Assembly (NCBI RefSeq): GCF_042433915.1
Contig: NZ_JBHLUN010000010.1
Coordinates: 62,001 to 126,000, forward strand
Direction: 5' to 3'
Length of the DNA stretch: 64,000 nt
DNA from: Roseomonas elaeocarpi
GTDB lineage: Bacteria > Pseudomonadota > Alphaproteobacteria > Acetobacterales > Acetobacteraceae
The notes beneath the pieces are model-generated. The model saw only the letters and a program-made list of their open reading frames with translations. It was not told the origin of the DNA and did not search any database. The position numbers and the translations under genes were made by a program. Below, piece after piece: positions 36,949 to 46,501 of the stretch (position 1 is the stretch's first letter; every line of letters starts with the position of its first letter).

Positions 36949-37740
36949 ATGAACCGCAGGACATTCCTGGGTGCCGCCGGAATCGCGGCCGCGGCCGCCG
37001 CCGGCATCGCGCGGCCCGCCCGGGCCGACGGGCTCGACGCCATCAAGGCGCGCGGCAAGCTGCTGATCGCGGTGGACCTCGGCTCCCCGCCCTTCGGCAT
37101 GAACGACGCCTCGATGCAGCCCACCGGCTCGGACGTCGAAACGGCGAAGCTGCTGGCCGCCGACTGGAAGCTGCCGCTCGAGATCGTGCAGGTGACCAGC
37201 CCCAACCGCGTGCCGGTACTGCTCACCGGCAAGGCGGACATGGTGATCGCTTCCTTCAGCGTGAACGAGGAGCGGCAGAAGGTCATCGACTTTTCCGACC
37301 CCTACGGCGTGATCCAGGCGGTGATCGCGGCGCCCAAGGACATGGCGATCAAGGGCTACGAGGACCTGGTGGGCAAGCGCGTCGGCACCACGCGCGGCAG
37401 CACCAACGACAAGGAAGGCACCACCCGGGCGCAGGGCGCGACGATGGTGCGCTTCGACGACGACGCGACGCTGGTGGCGGCGCTGGCCTCGGGGCAGATC
37501 GACATCATGGCGACCTCGCCGCAGATCATGGCCGCCGCCAACAGCCGCGGCCCGAAGGATCCCTTCGAGATCAAGATCGTGATGCGGACCTTCCCCTACG
37601 CCATCGGCATCCGCAAGGGCGAGGCGAAGCTGCAGGCGGCGTTGAACGAGTGGGTCCACATGAACCTGCGCAACGGCAAGCTGAACGACATCTACAAGCG
37701 CTACAACGGGGCCGAACTGCCGGCCGAGATGCTGAGCTGA
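36949..37740 (+). CDS. Polar-amino-acid-type ABC transporter substrate-binding protein (copy B)
   Basis: A 263-residue periplasmic binding protein with a Tat-like NRRTFLG start and an Ala-rich signal core, cleavage near ARA-DGL. It shows the family 3 pattern (AIKARGKLLIAVDLGSPPFG, ADMVIASFSVNEERQKVIDFS, NDIYKRYNGAELPAEMLS). It is the cognate partner of the two permeases and ATPase upstream and a paralogue of the protein at 28913-29722. AAGGAAAAC precedes the ATG. Confidence 0.92.
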   Translation: MNRRTFLGAAGIAAAAAAGIARPARADGLDAIKARGKLLIAVDLGSPPFGMNDASMQPTGSDVETAKLLAADWKLPLEIVQVTSPNRVPVLLTGKADMVIASFSVNEERQKVIDFSDPYGVIQAVIAAPKDMAIKGYEDLVGKRVGTTRGSTNDKEGTTRAQGATMVRFDDDATLVAALASGQIDIMATSPQIMAAANSRGPKDPFEIKIVMRTFPYAIGIRKGEAKLQAALNEWVHMNLRNGKLNDIYKRYNGAELPAEMLS

Positions 37741-37768
37741 CGTGGCTGGCGGGAACGGGAGCCTGAAC

Positions 37769-38779
37769 ATGAAGGCGGTGATCTGCGAGGAACCCGGGCG
37801 GCTGGCGGTGATCGACCGCCCGCGGCCCGAGCCTGCGGCGGGCGAGGTGCTGGTGCGCATCCGCCGCGTCGGGATCTGCGGCACGGACTACCACATCTTC
37901 GGCGGCAAGCAGCCCTTTCTCGCCTATCCGCGCGTCATGGGGCACGAGCTGTCGGGCACCGTGGAGCAGGTGCCTGCCGGCAGCGCGCTGCGGCCCGGGC
38001 AGAACGCCTACGTCGTCCCCTACCTGAGCTGCGGGCACTGCGCCGCCTGCCGCAAGGGCTTCACCAACGCCTGCCAGAACATCCGCGTGCTGGGCGTGCA
38101 CTGCGACGGCGGCATGGCGGAGTACCTCTGCGTGCCGGAAGGCAACGTCGTGCCGGTCGACAACATCTCGCTCGACGACGCGGCGACGATCGAGTTCCTG
38201 GCGATCGGCGCGCACGCGGTGAAGCGCGGCGCGGTGACGGCGCAGGACCGGGTGCTGGTGGTGGGCTCCGGCCCCATCGGCATGGCGGCCATCATCTTCA
38301 GCAAGGCGCGCGGCGCCGATGTCACGGTGATGGACGTGCGCGAGAACCGTCTCGCCTTCACGGTCGAGCACCTGGGCGCGGACCGCACCCTGCTGGTGGG
38401 CGACGACGCGGAAGCGCGGGTCGGCGCACTGACCGGGGGCGACGGCTTCGACGTGGTGTTCGACGCCACCGGCAATGCCCGGGCGATGAGCCGCGGCCTC
38501 AACTTCGTCGGGCATGGCGGTCGCTACGTGCTGATCAGCGTGGTGCGCGACGACATCGCCTTCCCCGATCCCGAGTTCCACAAGCGCGAAACCACGCTCT
38601 TCGCCAGCCGCAACGCGCAGCCGGACGACTTCGCCGAGGTCGTGCGTCAGATGGAAGCGGGCAAGGTGCCCACGGGGGCGCTGCGCACGCATACCGGCGC
38701 GCTGACGGATGCGCCGCAGCTGTTCACCGAATGGCTGCGGCCCGAGGCCGGGGTGATCAAGGCCATCCTGGAGGTGTGA
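37769..38779 (+). CDS. Zinc-dependent alcohol dehydrogenase, LgoD-like
   Basis: A 336-residue medium-chain dehydrogenase. The catalytic zinc site is GICGTD (Cys near residue 38) with GHE (near 62); the structural zinc site is CGHCAACRKGFTNAC; the NAD-binding motif is GSGPIGMAAI. In E. coli the related LgoD oxidises L-galactonate to D-tagaturonate, which would feed the UxaB- and UxaA-like enzymes of this cluster. ATG 37769 follows CGGGAG; GTG 37742 is a longer alternative. Substrate is inferred from context. Confidence 0.85.
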   Translation: MKAVICEEPGRLAVIDRPRPEPAAGEVLVRIRRVGICGTDYHIFGGKQPFLAYPRVMGHELSGTVEQVPAGSALRPGQNAYVVPYLSCGHCAACRKGFTNACQNIRVLGVHCDGGMAEYLCVPEGNVVPVDNISLDDAATIEFLAIGAHAVKRGAVTAQDRVLVVGSGPIGMAAIIFSKARGADVTVMDVRENRLAFTVEHLGADRTLLVGDDAEARVGALTGGDGFDVVFDATGNARAMSRGLNFVGHGGRYVLISVVRDDIAFPDPEFHKRETTLFASRNAQPDDFAEVVRQMEAGKVPTGALRTHTGALTDAPQLFTEWLRPEAGVIKAILEV

Positions 38780-38784
38780 GAACC

Positions 38785-38807
38785 GCGGGCCGGCGACCCC
38801 GGCCCGC
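38785..38807 (+). terminator. Hairpin ending the sugar-acid operon
   Basis: GCGGGCCGG (38785-38793) and CCGGCCCGC (38799-38807) form a perfect 9-bp stem with a 5-nt loop six bases after the dehydrogenase stop. A pyrimidine-rich but not T-rich tail follows. Confidence 0.55.
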
Positions 38808-38827
38808 ACCTCCACTCTTCCTGCGCG

Positions 38828-39258
38828 TCAGTCCAGGTCGCGGTGGAAGCGCAGGCTTTCCTGCCGAAAACCCGTCGCGTGGTAGAAAGCCTGCGCCCCC
38901 AGCCGCGCGGCGCCGGTGGTCAGTTCCAGCCGGCCGCAGCCCCAGTCCCGCGCCTGTTGGACCGCGGCCTCGACCAGTTGCCGGCCGACGCCCCTGCCCT
39001 GCGCCGCCTCGGCCACGGCCAGGGTGGTGATGCGGGCCTCGCGCTGCACCCGGTGCAGCATCCGCGTATGGGTGAGCGCCAGCACGCCCAGCAACGGCGC
39101 TCCCGCCGCCTCACCGTCCTGCGCGACCAGCACGCACAGGGCCGGGTCGTTCTCGATCAGGTCGCGCACGCCGGAGGCCGGAACCTCCCGTCCCAGCACC
39201 GCGATCAGCGGCACCAGGGCGGCGGCGTCCTCCGCGGTCGCGGGGCGGATGGTAACGG

Positions 39259-39262
<4 letters not shown>
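38828..39262 (-). CDS. GNAT family N-acetyltransferase
   Basis: A 144-residue single-domain acetyltransferase. The acetyl-CoA-binding motif A is seen as VAEAAQGRGVGRQLVEAA (residues about 88-105), preceded by a beta-strand ITTLAV and followed by GCGRLELTTG and AQAFYHATGF. Substrate unknown. Its start overlaps the mtnP stop by 4 bp (ATGA). Confidence 0.9.
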
Positions 39263-40146
<884 letters not shown>

Positions 40147-40208
40147 GGAACACTCCGGGGTTCAGGGGCCGGGGAGAGGCCAGGGTCAGGAAGGGGCACG
40201 AACGGAAA

Positions 40209-40231
40209 CGGCCGCGCTGGATGCGCGGCCG
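40209..40231 (-). terminator. Terminator of the petABC operon
   Basis: CGGCCGCG (40209-40216) pairs with CGCGGCCG (40224-40231). Read on the minus strand the hairpin is followed by TTTCC, about 50 nt past the cytochrome c1 stop. Confidence 0.6.
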
Positions 40232-40279
40232 CTGCATAACCCGGGATCGCCCGCGGGCGCCATGCCCGCCGCGCCCCGC

Positions 40280-41047
40280 TCAGTGCAGGTCCGCCCAGAC
40301 CTTGCGCTTCACCGCGTAGGCGAGGCCGGCGAGGATCACCAGGAAGATCACCACCTTGATGCCCAGCGCGCGCCGGACCTCGAGGTTCGGCTCGGCGGCC
40401 CAGGCCAGAAAGGTCGCGACGTCGTGCGCCATCTGGTCCGCGGTGGCCTTGGTGCCGTCGGCGAACTGCAGCTGGTCGTCGTTCAGCGGCGGCGGCATGC
40501 CGATCAGGTGGCCGGGAAAGTACTTGTTGTAGTGCATGCCCTCCGGCACGTGGACGTCGGCCGGCGGGTCCTCGTAGCCGATCAGCAGGGCGTGGACGTA
40601 GTCGGCCCCGCCCTCGCGCGCCTTGACCATCACCGACAGGTCGGGCGGCAGCGCGCCGCCATTGGCGTTGCGCGCCGCGTTCTCGTTGGCGAACGGCGCG
40701 CGGAAGCGGTCGGACACGCGGCCGGGACGCTGTTCCACCACACCGGCGTCGTTGGGCGCGGCATCCACCTGAACCGAGGCGGCGATCCCCTCCACCATGC
40801 TCATCGGCAGGCCGATCTGCGTCAGGTTGCGGTAGGACAGCTGGTGCAGCGAGTGGCAGTTGGAGCAGACCTGCAGGTAGACCTGCGCGCCCCGCTGCGC
40901 CGCGGCCCGGTCAAAGGTGCCGATCGGGCTCTCGAAGGAGAAGTGGCCGCTCGGGAGCTCGATCTCCCCGTGCTCCTGCGCCCAGGCAGCGGCGGGAGCC
41001 AAGGCGAGAGCGGCCGCCAGGACCGCTCCCTTCCACGAACGCGGCAT
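40280..41047 (-). CDS. petC: Cytochrome c1 of the bc1 complex
   Basis: A 255-residue protein with a signal peptide (cleavage near AWA-QEH), the heme-attachment motif CSNCH at about residue 61, the GALPPDLSVMVKAR block, an IGMPPPL methionine ligand candidate, and a C-terminal membrane helix (VVIFLVILAGLAYAV). It accepts electrons from the Rieske protein on the periplasmic face. Its ATG overlaps the cytochrome b stop by one base. Confidence 0.95.
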   Translation of the reverse strand: MPRSWKGAVLAAALALAPAAAWAQEHGEIELPSGHFSFESPIGTFDRAAAQRGAQVYLQVCSNCHSLHQLSYRNLTQIGLPMSMVEGIAASVQVDAAPNDAGVVEQRPGRVSDRFRAPFANENAARNANGGALPPDLSVMVKAREGGADYVHALLIGYEDPPADVHVPEGMHYNKYFPGHLIGMPPPLNDDQLQFADGTKATADQMAHDVATFLAWAAEPNLEVRRALGIKVVIFLVILAGLAYAVKRKVWADLH

Positions 41048-42324
41048 CACGCCTTCTCCATCGGGTTGCCGGCGGCACCGGCCGGCAGCGGTCCGCCGCC
41101 GCGTCGCAGCACGGGCTCGCTGATGCTTTGCGGCAGCGGCAGGGGCTTTTCCAGCCGTGCCAGCAGCGGCAGCAGCACCAGGAAGTACAGGAAGTAGTAG
41201 GCGGCGGCCACGCGGCCGATCGTGACGTAGGGCTCCTCGGGCGGCTTGCCGCCGACCCAGAGCAGCACGAAGAAGGAGATGACCCAGGCGAAGAAGAAGG
41301 GACGCGCCAGCGGCCGGAAGCGCATGGACCGCACCGGTGAGCCGTCGAGCCAGGGCAGCACGAACAGGATGGCGATGGAGCCGAACATCAGGATCACGCC
41401 GCCGAGCTTGTTCGGCACCGCGCGCAGGATCGCGTAGAAGGGCAGGAAGTACCATTCCGGCACGATGTGCGGCGGCGTCACCAGCGGGTTGGCCGGGATG
41501 TAGTTGTCGGCATGGCCCAGGTAGTTCGGCGCGAAGAACACCAGGATGGCGAAGACCAGGAAGTAGACCACGAGGCCCACGCTGTCCTTGGCGGTGTAGT
41601 AGGGGTGGAAGGGGATGGTGTCCTGCGGCCCCTTCGGCTGGATGCCCAGCGGGTTGTTGGAGCCCACGATGTGCAGCGCCGCGATATGAAGGAACACCAC
41701 GCCCGCGATCATGAAGGGCAAGAGGTAGTGCAGCGAGAAGAAGCGGTTCAGCGTGGGATTGTCCACCGCGAAGCCGCCCCATAGCCAGGTCACGATATGC
41801 TCGCCGACCAGGGGAATGGCCGAGAACAGGTTGGTGATCACCGTGGCGCCCCAGAAGGACATCTGACCCCAGGGCAGCACGTAGCCCATGAAGGCGGTGG
41901 CCATCATCAGGAGGAACAGCACCACGCCCAACATCCACAGCAGCTCGCGCGGGGTCTTGTAGGAACCGTAGTAGAGGCCGCGATAGATGTGGATGTAGAC
42001 CACGATAAAGAACATCGAGGCGCCGTTGGCGTGCGCGTAGCGCAGCAGCCAGCCGTAGTTCACGTCGCGCATGATGCGCTCGACGCTGTCGAAGGCCAGG
42101 TTGGCGTTGGGCGTGTAGTTCATCGCCAGGAAGATGCCGGTGGCCATCATGATGGCCAGCGTCACCATCGCCATGGCGCCGAAGTTCCAGAAGTAGTTGA
42201 AGTTCTTCGGCGTCGGGAAGGAGCCGTACTCCTTCTGCATCATCGTGAGGATGGGCAGGCGCTGGTCGACCCAGCGCAGCACGGGGTTCTTGACGTCGCT
42301 TTCGATCAGGCCAGGGGCGGCCAT
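41047..42324 (-). CDS. petB: Cytochrome b of the bc1 complex
   Basis: A 425-residue polytopic protein with the two heme-ligating His pairs in helices B and D (LRYAHANGASMFF and the later FSLHYLLPF/HIAALH), the Qo-site PEWY motif in VPEWYFLPFYAIL and eight to nine hydrophobic helices. AGGAG precedes the ATG. It follows petA by about 71 bp. Confidence 0.97.
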   Translation of the reverse strand: MAAPGLIESDVKNPVLRWVDQRLPILTMMQKEYGSFPTPKNFNYFWNFGAMAMVTLAIMMATGIFLAMNYTPNANLAFDSVERIMRDVNYGWLLRYAHANGASMFFIVVYIHIYRGLYYGSYKTPRELLWMLGVVLFLLMMATAFMGYVLPWGQMSFWGATVITNLFSAIPLVGEHIVTWLWGGFAVDNPTLNRFFSLHYLLPFMIAGVVFLHIAALHIVGSNNPLGIQPKGPQDTIPFHPYYTAKDSVGLVVYFLVFAILVFFAPNYLGHADNYIPANPLVTPPHIVPEWYFLPFYAILRAVPNKLGGVILMFGSIAILFVLPWLDGSPVRSMRFRPLARPFFFAWVISFFVLLWVGGKPPEEPYVTIGRVAAAYYFLYFLVLLPLLARLEKPLPLPQSISEPVLRRGGGPLPAGAAGNPMEKA

Positions 42325-42395
42325 GGGGTGCTCCTAAATCCTGGGCGTTGTTGCGGCGGCACGGGTGGATGGCGGTCCCGCATCGTGCAGGCCGC

Positions 42396-43022
42396 TCAAC
42401 CGATGCGGATCTTGGTGTCGCCGGTGAAGGCGTAGGTGGGCACGGCGAGGTTCAGCGGCGCTGGTCCCTGTCGGATGCGGCCAGAGGTGTCGTAGGCGCT
42501 GCCGTGGCAGGGGCAGAACCAGCCGCCGAAGGGTCCGCGCGGGTCGGTCTGCTTCTGGCCCAGCGGCACGCAGCCGAGATGGGTGCAGATGCCCACCACG
42601 ATCAGCCACTGGTCCTTGCCCGGCTTCACGCGGCTCTGGTCGGTCTGGGGGTCGCGCAGCTCGCCGACCGGAACCGCCTCGGCGGCTTTGATCTCCTCGG
42701 CCGTGCGGTGGCGCACGAAAACGGGCTTGCCGCGCCAGACCACCGTGATCGACTGCCCCTCGGCCACGGGCGCCAGGTCCACGTCGGTGGTGGACAGCGC
42801 CAGGGTGTCGGCGGCGGGGTTCATCGACTTGATCAGCGGCCAGGCGATCGCGCCCGCCCCCACCAGCGCGAAGGCGCCGGCGGACAGCTTCAGGAAATCG
42901 CGGCGCCCGTCGGGGGACTGGTGAACCGGCGGCAGGCCGGGCCGTTCGCTCTGGGTCTTGGCCGAGCCCGTCAGTCCGGGGATCGACCCCGATGCTCCGG
43001 CGGTTGCCAGTTGTTCGGCCAT
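42396..43022 (-). CDS. petA: Rieske iron-sulfur subunit of the bc1 complex
   Basis: A 208-residue protein. A Tat-type motif GRRDFLKLS sits in front of a membrane helix (residues about 46-62) that stays uncleaved. The [2Fe-2S] motifs are CTHLGC and CPCHGS near residues 137-162. ATG 43022 is preferred; the frame extends upstream but adds an Arg-rich non-family segment. It heads the petABC operon. Confidence 0.95.
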   Translation of the reverse strand: MAEQLATAGASGSIPGLTGSAKTQSERPGLPPVHQSPDGRRDFLKLSAGAFALVGAGAIAWPLIKSMNPAADTLALSTTDVDLAPVAEGQSITVVWRGKPVFVRHRTAEEIKAAEAVPVGELRDPQTDQSRVKPGKDQWLIVVGICTHLGCVPLGQKQTDPRGPFGGWFCPCHGSAYDTSGRIRQGPAPLNLAVPTYAFTGDTKIRIG

Positions 43023-43264
43023 GCGTTCCGTCGCCCCACGTCGAATACCTGGTGTGTCCGGCGTTCCGTCCCGCCGCCCGGCAGTCCGGGGCGACATGGA
43101 GGACCGGCAACCATTGTTGTAATAACCCGATCCGCGCGAAATGAAACCGCGTCAAGGGAGTGCCGGGCGCCTGCGCGACCTCCCCTGCCGTTTGATATCT
43201 TATAAATCTTTGTGACGGAGGGTGGCAACGCCCGCTGCCGCGAAGCAACACACGGCGTGCCATA
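43023..43264. promoter_or_regulatory. Divergent petABC / hemF promoter region
   Basis: Two AT-richer islands are seen. On the minus strand TTGACG (43155-43150) is a good -35 box for petA, but no matching -10 lies at 17 bp. On the plus side, 43190-43216 holds TTGATATCTTATAAATC, which contains a TATAAA and a TTGAT half-site but is not a full FNR box. Boxes cannot be fixed by eye. Confidence 0.3.
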
Positions 43265-44170
43265 ATGACATCACCCCCCTCCCCTGCCTCCGACAGCCTC
43301 GCCGGCCGTCCCCTGGCCGCGCCCGCCCGCGCCTGGTTCGAGACGCTGCGCGACAGGCTCTGCGCCAGCTTCGAGCGCATCGAGGACGAGCTGGAGGGCG
43401 GCCCCCACGGCGCCCTGCCGCCCGGGCGCTTCGAGCGCACCGCCTGGGACCGGCCCCAGGGCGGCGGCGGCGTGATGTCGGTGATGCGCGGCCGGGTCTT
43501 CGAGAAGGTGGGCGTCAACGTGTCCACGGTCTGGGGCGAGTTCTCGCCGGAGTTCCGCCGCAACATCCCCGGCGCCGAGGAGGACCCGCGATTCCTCGCC
43601 ACCGGTGTGTCGCTGGTGTCACATATGCGATCCCCCCGCGTACCGGCGGCGCACATGAACACGCGCTTCATCGTCACGAATCGGGGCTGGTTCGGCGGCG
43701 GCGGCGACCTGACCCCGATGGTGCCCGAGGCGCCCGAGGCCCAGGAGGACGCGCGGAGCTTCCACGCCGCCTTCCAGCGCGCCTGCGACCGTCACGACCC
43801 CGGCTACTACCCCCGCTTCAAGGCCTGGTGCGACGAGTACTTCTTTCTGCCGCACCGCAACGAGCCGCGGGGCCTGGGCGGCATCTTCTACGACTGGCTG
43901 GGGCGCGACGACGCGGCGGATCGCCTGCCGGAGCACTTCAGCTTCACGAAGGACGTCGGCGAGGCGTTCCTCGAGGCCTATCCGGCGATCGTGCGCCGCC
44001 GGATGCACGAGCCCTGGACGGAAGCGGAGCGCGAGCACCAGCTGGTCCGGCGCGGCCGCTACGTCGAGTTCAACCTGATCCACGACCGGGGCACGCTGTT
44101 CGGCCTGCGCACCGGCGGCAATACCGAGGCCATCCTGATGTCCATGCCGCCGGAAGTGCGCTGGCCCTGA
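43265..44170 (+). CDS. hemF: Oxygen-dependent coproporphyrinogen III oxidase
   Basis: A 301-residue heme-biosynthesis enzyme that converts coproporphyrinogen III to protoporphyrinogen IX with O2. The family signatures are intact: HMNTRF, WFGGGGDLTP, KAWCDEYFFLPHR, GGIFYDWL and YVEFNLIHDRGTLFGL followed by TGGNTEAILMSMPP. Its placement opposite petABC fits the heme demand of the bc1 complex. hemA lies 15 kb away in this window. Confidence 0.97.
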   Translation: MTSPPSPASDSLAGRPLAAPARAWFETLRDRLCASFERIEDELEGGPHGALPPGRFERTAWDRPQGGGGVMSVMRGRVFEKVGVNVSTVWGEFSPEFRRNIPGAEEDPRFLATGVSLVSHMRSPRVPAAHMNTRFIVTNRGWFGGGGDLTPMVPEAPEAQEDARSFHAAFQRACDRHDPGYYPRFKAWCDEYFFLPHRNEPRGLGGIFYDWLGRDDAADRLPEHFSFTKDVGEAFLEAYPAIVRRRMHEPWTEAEREHQLVRRGRYVEFNLIHDRGTLFGLRTGGNTEAILMSMPPEVRWP

Positions 44171-44320
44171 CCGGCGCCGCCAGTGAGGGCAGACCATCCG
44201 GCCGCGTGACGGGTGGCTGACGTACGCCGGCGGTTCGTCGCACCGACGGCGCGCAAGTCATTCTGCGTCGGCGGTGCGCGGGTCGATCTTCGCGCCAGCG
44301 GCCCGGGTTGAGCTTCTTGC

Positions 44321-44345
44321 GGCGGCGCGCGGGCAGCGCGCCGCC
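44321..44345. terminator. Hairpin between hemF and the oxidoreductase operon
   Basis: GGCGGCGCGC (44321-44330) and GCGCGCCGCC (44336-44345) form a perfect 10-bp stem with a GGGCA loop, 8 bp beyond the stop of the minus-strand oxidoreductase. No T-run is seen. Confidence 0.5.
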
Positions 44346-44352
44346 CCCGTGC

Positions 44353-45432
44353 TCAGGCGGCCTGGTCGGTCGGTCGCCAGGAGCGGTACTTCGGGTGATC
44401 CCCCGAGATCGGCATCGTCACGCGCGTGCCGCTGTCGGCCGAATGGTAGATCGCCGTCAGCAGCTCCAGCGACCGGCGCGCATCGGCCAGCGTCACCGGC
44501 AGGGGGCCATTGCTGTCGAGCGCGTCGGCATAGGCGCCCATCTGCCCCTGGAAGCGCGACGGGATCGGCTGCCAGTCGCGCAGCGCCTCCTCCACCCGCG
44601 CCTTCGCGGCATCGTCGCGCGGCGTGAACTTCCACGGGTCGAGCCCGGGGTTGTAGGGGCTGAGCGTGCTTTCCATCGTGACGTTCTCGAAGCACAGCCG
44701 CAGCCGGGTGATCTGCTCGAAGGAGCCCACCGTCACCGCCAGCGACACCAGCGCGCCGCTCTGCATCCGCAGGTTGGCGATGGCGCAGTCCTCGACCTCG
44801 ATGGTGTTCACCCGCGTCGCGATCTCGGCCGACACGGTGGCGACCTCGCCCATCAGCCCGGTCATCAGGTCATGCGTGTGGATCGCGTGCGTCAGCAGCG
44901 TGCCGCCGAGCTCGGTGTCCCACTTCCCGCGCCACGGCACGGCGTAGTAGTCCGGGCCGCGGAACCAGGAGGTTTCCGCCGTGGCGAGGTAGGGCTTGCC
45001 GGCCACGCCGGTGCGGATCAGGTGCTGCGCCTTGCCGTAGCCATCGCCCCAGCGGTACTGGAAGATCGGCATGACGCGGCCGCGCGCCTCGCGCTCGGCG
45101 GCGATGATCTCGTCCACCTGGGCGAGGTTGCCCACCAGCGGCTTCTCGCAGATCACGTCCTTGCCGACCCGCAGCGCCGCGGTGACCATCGCGTAGTGGA
45201 CGCCCGGCGGCGTGCACACGTCGATGATGTCGATATCGGCCATGCCCAGCACCTCGTCGAAGGAGGTGGTGCGGCGCGGGATGCCGAACTCGTCAGCGAA
45301 CTTGTTCAGGCGCTCCTCGTTCAGGTCGCAGACCGCGAGGACCTGAAACCGGTCGCGATGGTTGTTGTAGCCTTCGAGCATGTGGTTGCGGCCGATGCCG
45401 CAGCCCACGATGGCAACGTTACGCACGGACAT
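44353..45432 (-). CDS. Gfo/Idh/MocA family oxidoreductase (1)
   Basis: A 359-residue NAD(P)-dependent sugar dehydrogenase. The Rossmann motif is VGCGIGRNHM (residues about 9-18), the catalytic-lysine motif CEKPL is near 96-100, and the C-terminal domain has the HTHDLMT histidines. Family members oxidise inositol or sugars or act on sugar derivatives. It is the last gene of a minus-strand run behind the sugar-binding protein, 36 bp after the next oxidoreductase. Confidence 0.9.
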   Translation of the reverse strand: MSVRNVAIVGCGIGRNHMLEGYNNHRDRFQVLAVCDLNEERLNKFADEFGIPRRTTSFDEVLGMADIDIIDVCTPPGVHYAMVTAALRVGKDVICEKPLVGNLAQVDEIIAAEREARGRVMPIFQYRWGDGYGKAQHLIRTGVAGKPYLATAETSWFRGPDYYAVPWRGKWDTELGGTLLTHAIHTHDLMTGLMGEVATVSAEIATRVNTIEVEDCAIANLRMQSGALVSLAVTVGSFEQITRLRLCFENVTMESTLSPYNPGLDPWKFTPRDDAAKARVEEALRDWQPIPSRFQGQMGAYADALDSNGPLPVTLADARRSLELLTAIYHSADSGTRVTMPISGDHPKYRSWRPTDQAA

Positions 45433-45468
45433 TCCTGGGTTCTTCCGCCTGTTCCTGTGTGGCCGTTC

Positions 45469-46488
45469 TCAGCGCGACACGCGCGCGTTCCGCTCCGCCA
45501 TTTCCTGGGCGGCCAGGGCGAGTTCCATGGCCTTGAAGCAGTGCGCCTGCGTCATCGCCGTTTCGGTGCGGTCGCGGATATCGGCCGCCAGCTGGTGCCC
45601 GAAGGGCAGTTCCACGCCCGAGCAGTCGATCCGGTGCACGCCCTTGCGATCCACCAGCAGCAGGTGGTCGGTGCCCGGGTGCCCGTCGATGTCCACGTAT
45701 TTGCGCAGCTCGATGTAGCCCTCGGTGCCCAGGATGGTCAGGCGGCCGTCGCCCCAGGTCGGCAGCCCGTCGGGCGTGTACCAGTCGACCCGGATATAGC
45801 CGGTGACGCCGGGGGCCCGCAGGTGCAGGTCACCGAAGTCTTGGAAATCCGGCAGGTCGGGGTTGGCGCGGTTGCCCACCGTGGCGGACAGCACCTCCAC
45901 CTCCAGCGTGTCGGCGAAGAACAGGAACTGCTCGCACTGGTGGCTGGCGATATCGGCCAGCGGGCCGCCGTTGCGGTCGGTGCGGAAGAACCAGTCCGGC
46001 CGGTCGGGCTTGCGGATGCGGTGCGGGCCGAGACCCACGGTGTTCACCACCTGGCCGATGGCGCCGGCGCGCACCAGCTCCCCGGCCTTGACGGTGGAGC
46101 GCGTTTCGAAGTGCTCGGAATACAGGATCGAGAAGATGCGCCCGGTTTCCGCCTGGACCTTCCGCACCTCCGCCAATTCCGACAGCGTCAGCATCCCCGG
46201 CTTGTCCACCAGGAAGTCCTTGCCGTGCCGCATCACCTCGATGCCCAGCGCAGCGCGGTCGCCCGGAACGATGGAGCTGACCACCAGCGCGATGGAGCGA
46301 TCCTCGAGGATGCGCTGCCGGTCATCCACGCGCGGGATCTGCGGGAAGGCCTTGCTGAACTCCGCGGCGAGGTCGTCCTCGGGCGCGAAGAAGCCCACCG
46401 GTTCCCCGCCCGCGCGCAGCATCGCGCGCACCTGGCCGTAGATGTGGTTGTGGTTGATGCCGATCACGCCGAAGCGGAAGCCGCCCAT
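45469..46488 (-). CDS. Gfo/Idh/MocA family oxidoreductase (2)
   Basis: A 339-residue protein with a divergent N-terminal dinucleotide fold (GVIGINHNHIYGQ), the lysine motif VDKPGML in place of EKP, and a C-terminal domain with SHQCEQFLF. ATG 46488 is chosen because GAGGAG lies 9 bp upstream; GTG 46509 would overlap the binding-protein gene by 8 bp. Likely works in the same sugar pathway as its neighbours. Confidence 0.87.
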   Translation of the reverse strand: MGGFRFGVIGINHNHIYGQVRAMLRAGGEPVGFFAPEDDLAAEFSKAFPQIPRVDDRQRILEDRSIALVVSSIVPGDRAALGIEVMRHGKDFLVDKPGMLTLSELAEVRKVQAETGRIFSILYSEHFETRSTVKAGELVRAGAIGQVVNTVGLGPHRIRKPDRPDWFFRTDRNGGPLADIASHQCEQFLFFADTLEVEVLSATVGNRANPDLPDFQDFGDLHLRAPGVTGYIRVDWYTPDGLPTWGDGRLTILGTEGYIELRKYVDIDGHPGTDHLLLVDRKGVHRIDCSGVELPFGHQLAADIRDRTETAMTQAHCFKAMELALAAQEMAERNARVSR

Positions 46489-46501
46489 GGCCCGGTTCTC
46501 C

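Noticed and set aside
43190..43216. FNR box upstream of hemF
   Set aside because: Only the TTGAT half matches; the second half does not fit ATCAA.
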